Positions 53,611 to 62,443 of a stretch of DNA of 64,000 nt are shown piece by piece. The stretch is from positions 5,022,001 to 5,086,000 of the forward strand of contig NZ_CP053085.1 in NCBI RefSeq assembly GCF_013004105.1, read 5' to 3'. Below the pieces are notes generated by a model. The model saw only the letters and a program-made list of their open reading frames with translations, searched no databases and was not told the DNA's origin. Made by a program: the position numbers and the translations under genes. The DNA is from Gemmatimonas groenlandica. GTDB lineage: Bacteria > Gemmatimonadota > Gemmatimonadetes > Gemmatimonadales > Gemmatimonadaceae. Positions within the stretch are counted from its first letter, which is position 1. Each line of letters opens with the position of its first letter.

Positions 53611-53895
53611 ATGATCTTTGATCAGCTGACCAGGTTCCTCGACACCGAGGAAGCCACGGCGACCCCCGATGACGTCCCGCCCCGCCTTACCCACAAAGCC
53701 CTCGAGGGCCTGCGTATGTCGCGTTCCCGTGAACGGATCCTGAACAATCTCGAAGAGATGTACCGCGAAGCGTTCGATCGTGCCAAGGAAACGGCCGATC
53801 CCGCCGCGATGGCGTCGCTCGATTTCGCCTATCGTCGTGAACAGTTGTACTTCGAGATTCTGCTCGACGTACGGGATGCGATCGAGAAGAAATAG
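53611..53895 (+). CDS. Small helical hypothetical protein divergent from the HNH gene
   Basis: A 94-residue soluble protein: MIFDQLTRFLDTEEATATPD, then RLTHKALEGLRMSRSRERIL and a helix NNLEEMYREAFDRAKE. Mostly alpha-helix. It overlaps the next gene's N-terminus by 20 bases. Function unknown; divergent position 54 bases from the nuclease start suggests shared control. Confidence 0.72.
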   Translation: MIFDQLTRFLDTEEATATPDDVPPRLTHKALEGLRMSRSRERILNNLEEMYREAFDRAKETADPAAMASLDFAYRREQLYFEILLDVRDAIEKK

Positions 53896-56263
53896 CGTGT
53901 TGCTCGCACTGGCGGGGGCGCTGCTCCCGCTGGTGACGTTCGCGCAGGGCGCCCCCACGCGAACGGTAGTTCCGCCCGTCCCCCGGCCGTTCGCCATCGT
54001 ACGCGTGCAGGGGGCCGTGGTCCGCGCTCCCGACGCGAAGCGGGCCGCGCATATCCCCACAGGATATCGCGAGCAGTTCACCTGGAGCCTGCGTGTTGAT
54101 TCGGCGGCGGGGGGCGTACTTCACTCATCGGCAGCGCTCTACGAACCGTTGGGCGCCAACGCGGTGGCTGCGGTTCGTATTCCCGTGGAGCGGGGAGTAC
54201 TCGGTTTACCCAGCGTCAGTACTCGCCCGCGACCCACGCGGGCCATGTCCAACGGGGGGAGATACGGCGCCGAACTGCCGCGCGCGCAGGCTGAGCAAGT
54301 CGCCGTGCACGCGTATCTGCGCACGCTGATCGAGAGCGGTGCGCTGTTCGAGGCAGGGCCCTCAATGGGAGCCGGGGTGCGGCGCACGCACTTCGCCGAC
54401 GGCACCGGTGATGTCGCGCTCACGATCGACGCGGTGCGCTCCAGCCGAGTCATGCGTGACACGAGCGTCTCGGGGCGACGGGCGCGTGTCGTGCGCGACA
54501 GTACGGCCATCACGATTGTGCACGCGCTCCTGCGCCCCTCTCGTTTTCACAAAACGGTCGAACGTGTGCGCGAGTCGGTACGCGGCACCATTGTCGGCAT
54601 CAGGCTGGTGGATGCGGAAACCCATCGGGCGTTCCTGATGCGGGACACGCTAACGATGAAGGGGACGATCGTGTTGGACGATGGCTTGGGCGGTGCCTTC
54701 CGCAGCCCACTGTTCATTTCGTCGGCGCGCACGTCCACCCTACACGATGCGTTCTGGCAGTCGGCCACCCCGCGCGAGCCGTTCGATATCGTGCGTTATG
54801 ATGCCGTGCGGCCGCAACCGCTCACGCGTGCCGGCCGCGATTCGCTATTTTCACGGCTCGAGAGCGCACGCACGCTCGGCGCTCGGGACTCGATCCGGGG
54901 AGCGCTGCTCGCCCGCACATCAGACGATGCCACGCCTGACACCACCACCTGGAGCCGTGTTCGCGCGCGCGCGCTGGCCATTGGCGATACGGCGTCGATC
55001 CTCGCTCGCCTAACCGAAGGCATACAGTATCGCGATCTGTCGATCTCTGTGGCGGACTATCACATGCTTCGTCCGTCGCTCGCCGATGCGGCGACCGCAT
55101 TCCGAAACGGTGTGGATCGCGAGCTGCTCGCTCTCAACCTGCTGGATGCGTTGATGCGAAAGCCTCCCGTGCTGGCGCCCGATGGGGAGCCACCAGTGTG
55201 CCGGCCAGACGCGTGCGCAGCCATGCGTGCCGATGTGCAAACCGGCCAGCCCGGACTGCAGGCCGTTGGCCTCGTCGCGGCCATGGTGTCCGATCCACGT
55301 GTCTGGACGGATTCCGTGATCGCGTACGCGGCCACGAACCCCTTCCTGGCCACGCGGGCACTGTGGTTTGCGCAAGGCGTTGCCTCGAGTGCCGTGGCGG
55401 GTGCGAAGGCACCGATGCCCGAGCCCAATGCGCCGTACGACGCGTGGCGGCACTGGCTGGTAGGTCGTGACAGTAGCTACGAGCGTTCGCTGCGCGCCGA
55501 CACGGCGATGCTGCGCATCAGCCGTAGTATCAACCGGCGCGGTTCGCTGCACGTATCGCCGGAGGCGGTTTCGGCGATTCGCTTCGCGGCAGTGCGCACC
55601 GGTCATGACTACGCCGCCGCGTTCCGACGATATCGCGACAGCACGACCTCGGATTCGGCGCGGGCGCTATTCAACACGCTGCTGATCGCGATCGGCGACC
55701 GTGTGTTCACGGACGCGGAGATGGCGCGAATTCTGGCAAATCCACAAGGAGCGGATCGACTGGCGGCGAAAGCGCAGCTGAGTGGACCGGGCCTCGGCGG
55801 CATGGGCGCCGCTGGATTGGGTCGCATGCCTCCCGCCAGCGATTCAATCGCGGCCATCATCGGGCGTCACATCGTCAACATGGTGTTCGCCGACAGTGTG
55901 CTGGCGCGCAGTGATTCTCCGGCGGGCGGGGACAGGTGGTACCGGGTGCCGGCCAGGGAGGACAGCCTGCCGCGCTATGTGCTCATGCACGAGTACCCAG
56001 ACGCGGTGCGCGCCCGCGCGACCGAGCTCGGTTTTGCGCCCGTGGAGCGCGGTTGGACGTTGCGGCCGGGCGACAGCGCCTACCTGATCGAGTTCGGTCC
56101 CGTGCTACAACGTGGACCATTCGTGCAGGTCGCGGTGACGCACTCCACCCTCTTCTCTCGCGGGACGACACGGTCAGGCGGCTACGCGAGCGGGTTCACG
56201 CTCACTCTCGTTGAAGGGCCCGCCGGTTGGGTCGTGGTCGACGCGACGGCGTGGGTGACCTGA
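53876..56263 (+). CDS. Large secreted hypothetical protein
   Basis: A 795-residue exported protein with signal peptide (VLLALAGALLPLVTFAQG). I recognise no domain. Segments: a beta-rich N-terminal 300 residues (LRVDSAAGGVLHSSAALYEP; ...LALTIDAVRSSRVMRDTS...), a helical middle with RDSLFSRLESARTLGARDSI, a Cys pair in PVCRPDACAAMRADV and a C-terminal region ending GPAGWVVVDATAWVT. A GTG at 53897 is an alternative start that would begin right at the signal core. Confidence 0.75.
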   Translation: MRSRRNSVLLALAGALLPLVTFAQGAPTRTVVPPVPRPFAIVRVQGAVVRAPDAKRAAHIPTGYREQFTWSLRVDSAAGGVLHSSAALYEPLGANAVAAVRIPVERGVLGLPSVSTRPRPTRAMSNGGRYGAELPRAQAEQVAVHAYLRTLIESGALFEAGPSMGAGVRRTHFADGTGDVALTIDAVRSSRVMRDTSVSGRRARVVRDSTAITIVHALLRPSRFHKTVERVRESVRGTIVGIRLVDAETHRAFLMRDTLTMKGTIVLDDGLGGAFRSPLFISSARTSTLHDAFWQSATPREPFDIVRYDAVRPQPLTRAGRDSLFSRLESARTLGARDSIRGALLARTSDDATPDTTTWSRVRARALAIGDTASILARLTEGIQYRDLSISVADYHMLRPSLADAATAFRNGVDRELLALNLLDALMRKPPVLAPDGEPPVCRPDACAAMRADVQTGQPGLQAVGLVAAMVSDPRVWTDSVIAYAATNPFLATRALWFAQGVASSAVAGAKAPMPEPNAPYDAWRHWLVGRDSSYERSLRADTAMLRISRSINRRGSLHVSPEAVSAIRFAAVRTGHDYAAAFRRYRDSTTSDSARALFNTLLIAIGDRVFTDAEMARILANPQGADRLAAKAQLSGPGLGGMGAAGLGRMPPASDSIAAIIGRHIVNMVFADSVLARSDSPAGGDRWYRVPAREDSLPRYVLMHEYPDAVRARATELGFAPVERGWTLRPGDSAYLIEFGPVLQRGPFVQVAVTHSTLFSRGTTRSGGYASGFTLTLVEGPAGWVVVDATAWVT

Positions 56264-56378
56264 GCGAAGAGCACACGGTCCGGAAGAAGTAGCGGTGCGT
56301 TCCCCTGCGTCGCACGACGTATGGCTGGCTCATACCGGTAATCGGTACCCTCGGGATGACCCTCACCGAGGTGCGCCC

Positions 56379-57050
56379 ATGGTTCATGTCGTGCTTGTGC
56401 TTGTCATCGTGCTGAAAGTCGTGGCCGTCGTGCTCGTGACCGATTTCGTGTCTGGCCTCTTCCACTGGTGGGAGGACACGTACGGCCATCCGTTCTGGCC
56501 CATCGTGGGCACGCATGTGACGCGCCCCAACATTCTGCATCACTATGCGCCGCGCGCGATTCTGGCGAAATCGTGGATCATGAGCTCGCGGACGCTGCTC
56601 GCAATCGGTGTCGTCATCGCGCTGGCGGCCTGGCTGGCAGGAATGCTCACCTGGATGCTGGTGCTCGGGTTGTGTCTCGCGGTGAACATGAACCAGATAC
56701 ACAAGTGGAGTCACCAGCGGCCGCGAGATAACCCACCGCTCGTGCGTCGACTGCAGCAGCTGGGCGTACTGCAATCACCAGCACATCACCGCGCGCATCA
56801 CATTCACGAGCGCAACACGAACTACTGTATCCTCACCAACTTCGTGAATCCACTGCTCGAACGCATACATTGCTGGGCCGCGGCGGAGTGGATCATCGCC
56901 CGCGTCTTCGGCGTGCATCGCCGGGGCGATGCGCAGCGGGCCGCCCTTGTGTTGGCGCGAGAGCCGGAGTTCTTCGGCGAACATCTCCCCTTCGTGCAGC
57001 GCCGGGTCGCCATGGAATTGGCGCGGGAAGCGGCACCTAACGGAGCGTGA
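56379..57050 (+). CDS. TMEM189/CarF-like lipid desaturase (plasmanylethanolamine desaturase type)
   Basis: A 223-residue membrane protein. The His motifs of the lipid-desaturase family (PF10520) are visible: DFVSGLFHWWEDTYG, GTHVTRPNILHHYAP, NQIHKWSHQ and QSPAHHRAHHI. Two or three membrane segments precede and lie between them. Characterised relatives introduce the vinyl-ether double bond of plasmalogens in animals and in myxobacteria (CarF). The substrate here is inferred. It overlaps the convergent cytochrome gene by 14 bases at the 3' end. The 115 bases before it have only a CCTCGG/CCGAGG repeat. Confidence 0.85.
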   Translation: MVHVVLVLVIVLKVVAVVLVTDFVSGLFHWWEDTYGHPFWPIVGTHVTRPNILHHYAPRAILAKSWIMSSRTLLAIGVVIALAAWLAGMLTWMLVLGLCLAVNMNQIHKWSHQRPRDNPPLVRRLQQLGVLQSPAHHRAHHIHERNTNYCILTNFVNPLLERIHCWAAAEWIIARVFGVHRRGDAQRAALVLAREPEFFGEHLPFVQRRVAMELAREAAPNGA

Positions 57051-58044
57051 CCCTTGCACGGGTGCGTGGGTTCGGCGCGCGCGAACCGACATACGCCGCC
57101 AGTGCGACCATGTCGCCCACCGTCAGCTTCTCCACCACGGGTGTCATGGTAATGCTTGCGGAGTCATGTCGGGCCCCGGTGCGGAAGTTGATGAGCTGTC
57201 GCAGAATATTCGACGGTGCGCGCCCGGCAATCGGCGGCACCGCGTCTTTCCCCAGCAGGTCCACCCCGTGGCACGTCACGCACGACGTCGCCGGACCGGC
57301 GGGGCCGCGAGTGGCGATCCGCCGTCCGCGGGTGATGCTGCCGACGGGCACATACGTGATGTACTGGACGCCTGGATCGCGCAGCTCATGACGTGCGAAC
57401 GTTTCGGGCACTTCGATCAGGCGACCGTCGATCGGTTCGGTGCCCGTGTCGCCGTACGCGTACAGCATGATCTCGATGCGCGTCTTCGGTACGCGGGCGA
57501 CTTCGACGACGCGGTTGCGACGGGTCAGGGTGAGCTTCTCGAAGTAGCGCGCCGCCGAAACGACGTCGGAGTCGGCGACCCACTTCGCCAGCGTGTGCAT
57601 GCTGTTCGTGCTCAGCACCGGGTTGGCCGAGAGTCGTGTGCCGTTCTTGAACGCCGCCACCTGTCGGATGATGTAGTCGGCCGGCAATCCGGCCAGCGTG
57701 CCATTCTCCGGGCGACCCTGTCCATCGGGCAGATGGCAGTATCCACAGGCACGGGCGTTCGGGGCGACACCGTACTGCACCGATGACGGCATCGGCGGAT
57801 GCGATGCCGGAAACCAGTCCGGGATGTCGAATCCGTTCCCGACCTGCCGCATGGTGTAGCTCCGCGACGAGTTCGGTACGCGATGCGGGACCACGCTGTC
57901 GGGCTTTGGCGCCGGATTCGGCGCCGGTGACGTCGGAAAGGCCCACGCGGGCACGTCGAACGATGCGCGAGCGCTTTGCGCCCCGACGGACACGCTGGCG
58001 AAAAGCGCCGTCACGCTCGCGACGATCGTCGCACGACTCGTCAT
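57037..58044 (-). CDS. Diheme cytochrome c
   Basis: A 335-residue secreted protein with two CxxCH heme sites: Cys 100/103-His 104 (ACGYCHLPDG) and Cys 255/258-His 259 (SCVTCHGVD). Signal peptide at the N-terminus, a long Pro-rich linker to about 60. The C-terminal half resembles cytochrome c with LIGLxxxY-like loops. Electron partner unknown. Its stop overlaps the next gene's start, so it is in one unit with the S51 gene. Confidence 0.88.
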   Translation of the reverse strand: MTSRATIVASVTALFASVSVGAQSARASFDVPAWAFPTSPAPNPAPKPDSVVPHRVPNSSRSYTMRQVGNGFDIPDWFPASHPPMPSSVQYGVAPNARACGYCHLPDGQGRPENGTLAGLPADYIIRQVAAFKNGTRLSANPVLSTNSMHTLAKWVADSDVVSAARYFEKLTLTRRNRVVEVARVPKTRIEIMLYAYGDTGTEPIDGRLIEVPETFARHELRDPGVQYITYVPVGSITRGRRIATRGPAGPATSCVTCHGVDLLGKDAVPPIAGRAPSNILRQLINFRTGARHDSASITMTPVVEKLTVGDMVALAAYVGSRAPNPRTRARVTLR

Positions 58045-59501
58045 CGAGCCAGCAACCGTTCTGCAATCCGATCAGCTGCCGCCTTCGCGTCGAAACGATC
58101 ATCGTTGGTGAGAATGATGATCGTCGTCTTGCGTCCGGGATATCGCACCCACGCCAAGCGCCGTCCTTCGCCGCTGCCGTACACGACCTGCGTGACGTCG
58201 CCACGCTGCGTATCGAGCCCGAAGCCCTTCGGCTCCGTGCTTTGTGCCAACCGCGCCTGATCGAAGCGATACAGATCGTCGACTGTGCCGCTCCACAGCT
58301 TCGTGGTGCTGTCGTAGGCCAGTCGTTGCGTGCCGCCCATACCCGTGACGCGACGTACCGACGCGGCGGATATGCGACCCGTGCTATCGGGTGCGAGAAC
58401 CGCGTTCAACACGGCAGACAGTCCCTGGAGCGCAAAGTTTGGCGCGCCCGTTTCCGGCGTGAAACGACGCTGCACGGCGATGCCATAGGCGCGGCTCACC
58501 AACACCTTGCCGCCCTGTGCCACGAGTACCGTGGCACCACCGCTGGCCGCGTCCCCAAACGAGGCGAACACGTTGTCCACGAACTTCTGCGTGAGCGGCG
58601 TGGCATCGATCGCCCGTGAGACGACCCGTCGCGTGGCGAGGTTGTAGCGGTCACCGGGACGCAGCGTGAGAAACGGCCTGCCGGCGTCGTTGGCATCGCG
58701 ACCGTTGTACACGAACGCCTTGTTGCGCCCGATGATCTCGGCGCTGTCGCCGCGCACCACCCACACCGTGCCTTCGTCTTCGGAAATCCCGAGCAGGTCA
58801 GGTCGCCGCGAGGTGAGCGAGTCGTGCATGTCGGGCAGTCGTTCGCGCGCAACCACATGCTGGTCGATCGCCACGCCGCGCAGATACGCGAAGCCTTTCA
58901 GATACTGCGGATGGTTGAACAGGCGATTGTCGTTCGACGGCGCGCCGCGTACGAGATAGTCGCCGAGAATCGACGCGCCGGCCGACGATCCGCCCATCAC
59001 CCCGCCGCGATCGAGCACCGCCTGAAAGGCACGCTCCGACTTCGTGCCGGCGTAGGAATTCACGAGGCGATAGTGACGACCGCCGCCGAACCACACGCCG
59101 CGCGCATTCGCGATCTTCGCGACGAAGCTGTCGGCGTCGGCCACCGTGCGACTCGTCGTGTGATACACCACGACGTTGCGCGCGCCGGCGTTCTTCAGAC
59201 CACGTCCGCCATCGGAGGTGTCGATGGAATCGCCACCGGCGGTCGGCACGTCGACGATGAGGGCATCGGGTCCGCCGGCGAGTTCAATGAACTTGGCGAA
59301 GACCTCGGGCCCCTGTTGTCCGCCGCCCACCACCATCACGGAACCGGTTCGTGGACCGACCGAGGGCGTGCCTCGCGAGCTCGCGGTGGGGGCGCTGCCG
59401 CCGGTCGCGCCGCTCGTGCCAGCGCAGCCGAAGGCGATCGACGAGACCAGCAGCGTCGCCATTACTTCACGACCACGCACGGCGAACGATGGAGTGGACA
59501 T
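58041..59501 (-). CDS. S51 peptidase (cyanophycinase-like) fused to a serine-hydrolase-like domain
   Basis: A 486-residue secreted protein. The first 300 residues look like peptidase family S51: VMVVGGGQQGPEVFAKFIELA, VWFGGGRHYRLVNSY and the nucleophile motif GGSSAGASILGD (Ser about 173). From about 320 a second domain follows (TVLVAQGGKVLVSRAYGI, FALQGLSAVLNAVLAPD, ...IIILTNDDRF) resembling the tail of beta-lactamase-type serine hydrolases but without an SxxK motif that I can see. It overlaps the cytochrome gene by 4 bases. Substrate probably an aspartate- or dipeptide-type material; unproven. Confidence 0.82.
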   Translation of the reverse strand: MSTPSFAVRGREVMATLLVSSIAFGCAGTSGATGGSAPTASSRGTPSVGPRTGSVMVVGGGQQGPEVFAKFIELAGGPDALIVDVPTAGGDSIDTSDGGRGLKNAGARNVVVYHTTSRTVADADSFVAKIANARGVWFGGGRHYRLVNSYAGTKSERAFQAVLDRGGVMGGSSAGASILGDYLVRGAPSNDNRLFNHPQYLKGFAYLRGVAIDQHVVARERLPDMHDSLTSRRPDLLGISEDEGTVWVVRGDSAEIIGRNKAFVYNGRDANDAGRPFLTLRPGDRYNLATRRVVSRAIDATPLTQKFVDNVFASFGDAASGGATVLVAQGGKVLVSRAYGIAVQRRFTPETGAPNFALQGLSAVLNAVLAPDSTGRISAASVRRVTGMGGTQRLAYDSTTKLWSGTVDDLYRFDQARLAQSTEPKGFGLDTQRGDVTQVVYGSGEGRRLAWVRYPGRKTTIIILTNDDRFDAKAAADRIAERLLAR

Positions 59502-59620
59502 AGGTGGCGTCCTGAAAAGGGCAAACGGGAAAGCGTGCGGAGCAACCTCAGCTTACGCTCCGAACACCAAACCCGCTGGCCCGCACGGGCGCGATCGCGA
59601 CCGGCTCAGTCGCGATGGGC

Positions 59621-60328
59621 TCAGTCGCGACGGACGGTAAAGTGAAACGACTGCTGCACCAGCTGCGCGACGCGGGCGCCGCGCGCCTCGGCTGGGAGAT
59701 AGCGGATCCGTGACAGCGCGCTGCGCACCGCTGCGACAAAGAGCGGATGTTGGCTGTCGAGCACCTTGAAACTGGCCAGCTCCACGCGCCCGGCCGAATC
59801 GACCACGAACTGGGCGAGGACCTGCCCCTCGATGCCCGCCGCGCGCAACGTCTCGGGATAGACCGGCCCTGCGGTCCCTGGAAGCACCGCTACGGGCCTT
59901 TCGACCTCACTTTCAAGGAAGACGTCGTTGAGTGCCCGTGCGACGCCTGTGGCGCCTTCCACGCCATCGGCGCGGCCGCCGGGCTTTCCGATGCCCGTGA
60001 AGTTGTCGAGGTTCGTGGGAGGTGCGCTCAAGTCGATCGGCGGCAACGACGTGGGGATATCGATCGGCGTCTGCAGCACGGTGAACCCCTTCGCTACCGG
60101 AGTCGCGGTAAAGACCTCGCGCGTGGCGGCGGGCGGGGGCGGGGGCGGTGGTGTGGTGTTGGTGAACTTGATCTTTGTCTCGCGTTCGTCCGCCACGTGC
60201 GCGACCGTGGCCTGCGCTGTGGCGACCACTAGCGCCCCCACGATACCCGCGTGCACCACGACCGAGACCATCGAACCACCGACCGACCGGGTACGCGTGG
60301 CCCGCGATTCAATCAATGTCTGAAACAT
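59621..60328 (-). CDS. tonB: Energy transducer TonB
   Basis: A 235-residue TonB: an N-terminal membrane anchor (about 18-38, MVSVVVHAGIVGALVVATAQ), a run of seven Pro at TPPPPPPPAATR, a periplasmic linker, and the C-terminal TonB domain ending PAEARGARVAQLVQQSFHFTV with the typical EGQVLAQFVVDSAGRVELAS. Perfect Shine-Dalgarno AAGGAGG before ATG 60328. It powers outer-membrane receptors such as the one at 11657. No ExbB/ExbD gene is next to it in the window. Confidence 0.9.
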   Translation of the reverse strand: MFQTLIESRATRTRSVGGSMVSVVVHAGIVGALVVATAQATVAHVADERETKIKFTNTTPPPPPPPAATREVFTATPVAKGFTVLQTPIDIPTSLPPIDLSAPPTNLDNFTGIGKPGGRADGVEGATGVARALNDVFLESEVERPVAVLPGTAGPVYPETLRAAGIEGQVLAQFVVDSAGRVELASFKVLDSQHPLFVAAVRSALSRIRYLPAEARGARVAQLVQQSFHFTVRRD

Positions 60329-60558
60329 GCCTGCCTCCTTGAGGTGGACTGGGACAGCCGCTCTGCCCGATTCCACAGTGGGATGCCCGCATGAGGCCAT
60401 CATGACGGCGACATGATGGATTGCTAATGCGATCATGACGTGTCGATGTCCCTCGCATGACTTGACGGTTACGCCGTGGGCCCCGATTGTCACGGCAAGG
60501 TGTGCACGTGAGTGCGGCCGCCGCGACGTCCGGACTTCCTGACCAATCCAATTCCGAT

Positions 60559-61668
60559 ATGCGATCTTCTTTCGTTTCGAATGCCCGCTGGACGGCGACG
60601 ATGGCCGTTCTGATGCTCGCTGCCTGCGGCGACGCCACCACCGCTCGTGTCACGGCGCCGTCCGAGCCCGATGCGTTGCAGTTTGCCCGCTCCGAACAGG
60701 CGCAGGCCCGCTTGGCCTCGCTGTACGACGGCGCGTCAGCCGAGGTGCTGGCGGTCGACGGCAGCGTGTTTGCCGATCACGACGAGCGCCTGGGGAAGCT
60801 GGTTTTCGGTGTGGAGCGGCTGTCGGCCGCCGCCGCGGTGCAAGCGGCGGCGGCACGCGCGGGCGTGGCCGCGTCGGATTTCGTGATCGTGCTCTCGGCG
60901 CCGATCAAGCTCCTCGGCGGACACGTGGCCGCGGGCGCGCCGGTCCACTCGACGTCGAGCACCTCGGCGCCGGTGGTGGCCGGTGTGGCGATCGGCACGG
61001 CAAAGTATCACTGCACGCTTGGTTTCAACGTGGCGCACGCGGCCGGGCGATCGTTCATTACCAACTCGCATTGCACCGATCGCCAAGGCGTCCCGGACAA
61101 GACGCAGTTCTGGCAGCCGCAGGTCGGCGCGGGGAGGTTGATCGGCGTCGAGGACGATGACCCCACGTACACGGCGAACAAGGCGTGTCCGAAAGACCGT
61201 CGATGCCGGTACAGCGATGCCGCCCGCATCGCCTATCTGCCGGACGTGCCCTCGCGGCAGGGCGAGGTGGCAACCTCGGCGACCGTCACCGAATTGTTCA
61301 CGCGACAAGATGACTTGAACAACCTGTTCCTGTCCGGCAATCTGATCTACAAGACCGGCATGACCACCGGCACCACGACTGGCAGCGTTTCCAACTCCTG
61401 TGCGAACGCGAATGTCGAGGGCACGAATCTCACGCTCATCTGCCAGACGTTCGTGACCGGTGCAGCCGGCGTCGTAGGGTTCGGCGACTCTGGAGCGCCC
61501 GCGTATCGCAAAGCGATCGAGGGCAACGTGCTGCTCGGCATTGTCTGGGGGGGCGTCGGCTCAAACACCTTCGTCTTTAGCCCACTCGAAGGGATCGTGC
61601 GCGATCTTGGACGCATGAGCGCGGTCGTCGGTGGCACGGTCAGCACCACCAACGGCAACGGGAAGTAG
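60559..61668 (+). CDS. Secreted trypsin-like (S1) serine protease, lipoprotein
   Basis: A 369-residue lipoprotein (lipobox MLAAC, Cys about 23). Catalytic triad readable: His about 171 in FITNSHCTD, Asp about 220 in RYSDAARIA and Ser about 311 in GFGDSGAPAYRK. A prodomain-like region lies between about 40 and 125. Divergent from tonB by 230 bases; that gap shows a repeated GCGATCATGACG-like motif but no defined promoter. Confidence 0.85.
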   Translation: MRSSFVSNARWTATMAVLMLAACGDATTARVTAPSEPDALQFARSEQAQARLASLYDGASAEVLAVDGSVFADHDERLGKLVFGVERLSAAAAVQAAAARAGVAASDFVIVLSAPIKLLGGHVAAGAPVHSTSSTSAPVVAGVAIGTAKYHCTLGFNVAHAAGRSFITNSHCTDRQGVPDKTQFWQPQVGAGRLIGVEDDDPTYTANKACPKDRRCRYSDAARIAYLPDVPSRQGEVATSATVTELFTRQDDLNNLFLSGNLIYKTGMTTGTTTGSVSNSCANANVEGTNLTLICQTFVTGAAGVVGFGDSGAPAYRKAIEGNVLLGIVWGGVGSNTFVFSPLEGIVRDLGRMSAVVGGTVSTTNGNGK

Positions 61669-62361
61669 CTACCGCGCCTTCGACTCGGCGTCGCGAATCG
61701 CTTTCTGTGTCATCCGCGCGAAGAGCAGACCCAACACCACGGTGGCCACGACGCCGAGCACCAGCACGGGCATCGGCAGCGCGCCTTTGCCATTGGCTGC
61801 TTTCGCGCCCGCCGCACCGAATGCCGCGTACGAGGCGATGATGGGCAACATACCCAGCATCGCCAGCACGAAATCTCGTGTGCGCACGCGCGTCACGCCA
61901 AGCGCATAGTTTGACAGCACGAACGGAATCGCCGGCGACAAGCGCAGCAGGAACATGAGGCGCAGTCCGTCATCGCCGATCACGCGATCGATCGCCGAGA
62001 GCGTGGGATGCGTCGCCACGCGCCGCGCCACGCTGGCGCGAAGCACCGTGCGCCCCAGCAGGAACGCCAGCGTGCCGCCGATCGTGGCACCGGCCAGCAC
62101 CAGCGCGCTCCCCTTCACGACGCCGAACACGGCGCCACCTGCCATCGTGAGCAGAAACGCCGGCAGCATGAAGAGCACCACGCCGATGTAGGCCGCGACG
62201 AACGCCAGCGGCGCCCAGACGCCGAGGGTTTGCACCCACTCCGAAAAGCCGGGCAGGTAGGGCGTGGCGAGTTGTCCAAGCGCGATGCCGGCGACCAGCG
62301 GCACGGCGATTCCGGCGGCACGCATCAGACCGGTCGCGGCGCTCTTGAGGTCGAGGGGCAT
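61669..62361 (-). CDS. VTT-domain (TVP38/TMEM64 family) membrane protein
   Basis: A 230-residue multi-pass inner-membrane protein. The VTT/SNARE-associated signature is seen in FLLTMAGGAVFGVVKGSALVLAGATIGG and the loop LRLSPAIPFVLSNYALGVT, with the Gly/Pro pattern needed for the re-entrant loops. Likely a lipid scramblase or transporter. Starts at MPLDLKSAA after the hairpin that separates it from the peptidase gene. Confidence 0.85.
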   Translation of the reverse strand: MPLDLKSAATGLMRAAGIAVPLVAGIALGQLATPYLPGFSEWVQTLGVWAPLAFVAAYIGVVLFMLPAFLLTMAGGAVFGVVKGSALVLAGATIGGTLAFLLGRTVLRASVARRVATHPTLSAIDRVIGDDGLRLMFLLRLSPAIPFVLSNYALGVTRVRTRDFVLAMLGMLPIIASYAAFGAAGAKAANGKGALPMPVLVLGVVATVVLGLLFARMTQKAIRDAESKAR

Positions 62362-62381
62362 CCGGAAATATACCCCGTAAG

Positions 62382-62420
62382 AGCACAACGGCCCCGGCGA
62401 GACGCCGGGGCCGTTGTGCT
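62382..62420 (-). terminator. Perfect 18-bp hairpin between two co-directed genes
   Basis: AGCACAACGGCCCCGGCG (62382-62399), loop AGA, then its exact complement to 62420. No long T-run, but its position downstream of the M14-type peptidase stop and before the VTT gene fits a terminator. Confidence 0.7.
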
Positions 62421-62443
62421 ACATCACGCTACCAAAGACGAGC

